Shown here piece after piece: positions 6,358 to 6,539 of a DNA stretch of 6,539 nucleotides. Position 1 is the stretch's first letter. Each line of letters opens with the position of its first letter. The notes under the pieces were generated by a model. The model did no database searches and had not been told where the DNA came from. It saw nothing but the letters and a program-made list of their open reading frames with translations. A program made the position numbers and the translations under genes. Source of the DNA: CAYFQH01 sp964345215 (lineage in GTDB: Bacteria > Bacillota > Clostridia > Christensenellales > Aristaeellaceae); contig CAYFQH010000076.1 of assembly GCA_964345215.1 (NCBI GenBank), positions 1 to 6,539 of the forward strand. Reading direction: 5' to 3'.

Positions 6358-6386
6358 AAATCTGTAAAAAATGTTTAAACCCGTTT

Positions 6387-6464
6387 TTAGACAGAAGCAG
6401 TCACCCCTAGTATTTTTAGGAGCAGAGCAATGAATAACAATGCCCCTAGAAGATCATCGCCCAC
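6387..6464 (-). CDS. Possible 25-residue hydrophobic peptide
   Basis: From GTG at 6464 the minus strand reads MGDDLLGALLF, then a leucine-rich stretch (IALLLKILG), ending in VTASV and TAA at 6387-6389. It would be a single membrane-spanning peptide with an acidic N-terminus, a layout seen in tiny Firmicute proteins. AGAGG lies about 11 nt upstream, and no promoter is clear. At this length chance is a real possibility. The plus strand of the same stretch has a 29-codon frame (6430-6519) behind GGAG, which I rate as less protein-like. Otherwise 6358-6539 shows nothing I can support. Confidence 0.25.
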   Translation of the reverse strand: MGDDLLGALLFIALLLKILGVTASV

Positions 6465-6539
6465 TTTTTTATTTTCCTCTGCCTATAAAAACAGTGCTTT
6501 TCTTCTTTGTTCTTTTTAAGCCGCTTATGTTTGGTGTCT

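Noticed and set aside
6430..6519. A 29-residue plus-strand frame behind GGAG with 7-nt spacing
   Set aside because: The ribosome binding site is good, but the product is serine- and phenylalanine-rich with no protein-like pattern and overlaps the opposite-strand candidate; it cannot be supported.
1..6539. tRNA, rRNA, CRISPR array, insertion-sequence ends or phage genes
   Set aside because: I looked on both strands and saw no cloverleaf, no regularly spaced direct repeats, no transposase and no terminal inverted repeats.

Overview
The window looks like chromosomal DNA from a low-to-mid GC Firmicute, most likely a member of the Clostridia. The main reason is the primosome pair at the left end: a DnaD/DnaB-type protein followed by a DnaI/DnaC-type ATPase, a combination essentially restricted to Firmicutes. 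Strong AGGAGG-type ribosome binding sites, GTG and TTG starts and a clean sigma-A style promoter fit this. I cannot name the genus.

Left third (1-2313, minus strand): a two-gene replication-initiation operon. The first gene (820-2313) encodes a 497-residue DnaD-like protein. It has an N-terminal winged-helix region and what I read as four tandem copies of the DnaD C-terminal (DnaB_2/DDBH2) module. The second gene (827 to beyond the left edge) encodes the AAA+ helicase-loader-like ATPase. The two genes overlap by 8 bp. A good promoter (TTGTTT, 16 bp, TATAAT with an extended -10 TG) lies just upstream. It shows that translation starts at the GTG at 2313, not at an ATG about 100 bp further upstream.

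Middle (2439-5480, plus strand): a divergent promoter (TTGCAA, 17 bp, TATGAT) drives nagA, N-acetylglucosamine-6-phosphate deacetylase. All recognisable active-site motifs are present, but the C-terminus is short. Next comes a GNAT acetyltransferase of about 196 codons whose single frame is interrupted by one in-frame TGA at 3879-3881. A rho-independent terminator (4348-4381) separates it from an intact M42-family metallo-aminopeptidase (4449-5480).

Right end (5481-6539): an accessory stretch with no intact gene of ordinary size. It holds a short reading frame with one internal TAA (5535-5702), a second unrecognised frame of about 114 codons with a 1-nt deletion in an A run (5711-6051), and the C-terminal half of another GNAT acetyltransferase carrying two compensating 1-nt indels (6061-6357). 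The last 180 bp hold only a possible 25-residue hydrophobic peptide on the minus strand. The lesions are few and light, so these are either recent pseudogenes or sequencing/assembly errors.

I see no tRNA, rRNA, CRISPR array, insertion sequence or phage gene. I found no convincing new multi-gene system. The best leads are the repeat architecture of the DnaD-like protein and the cluster of lightly damaged small genes on the right.
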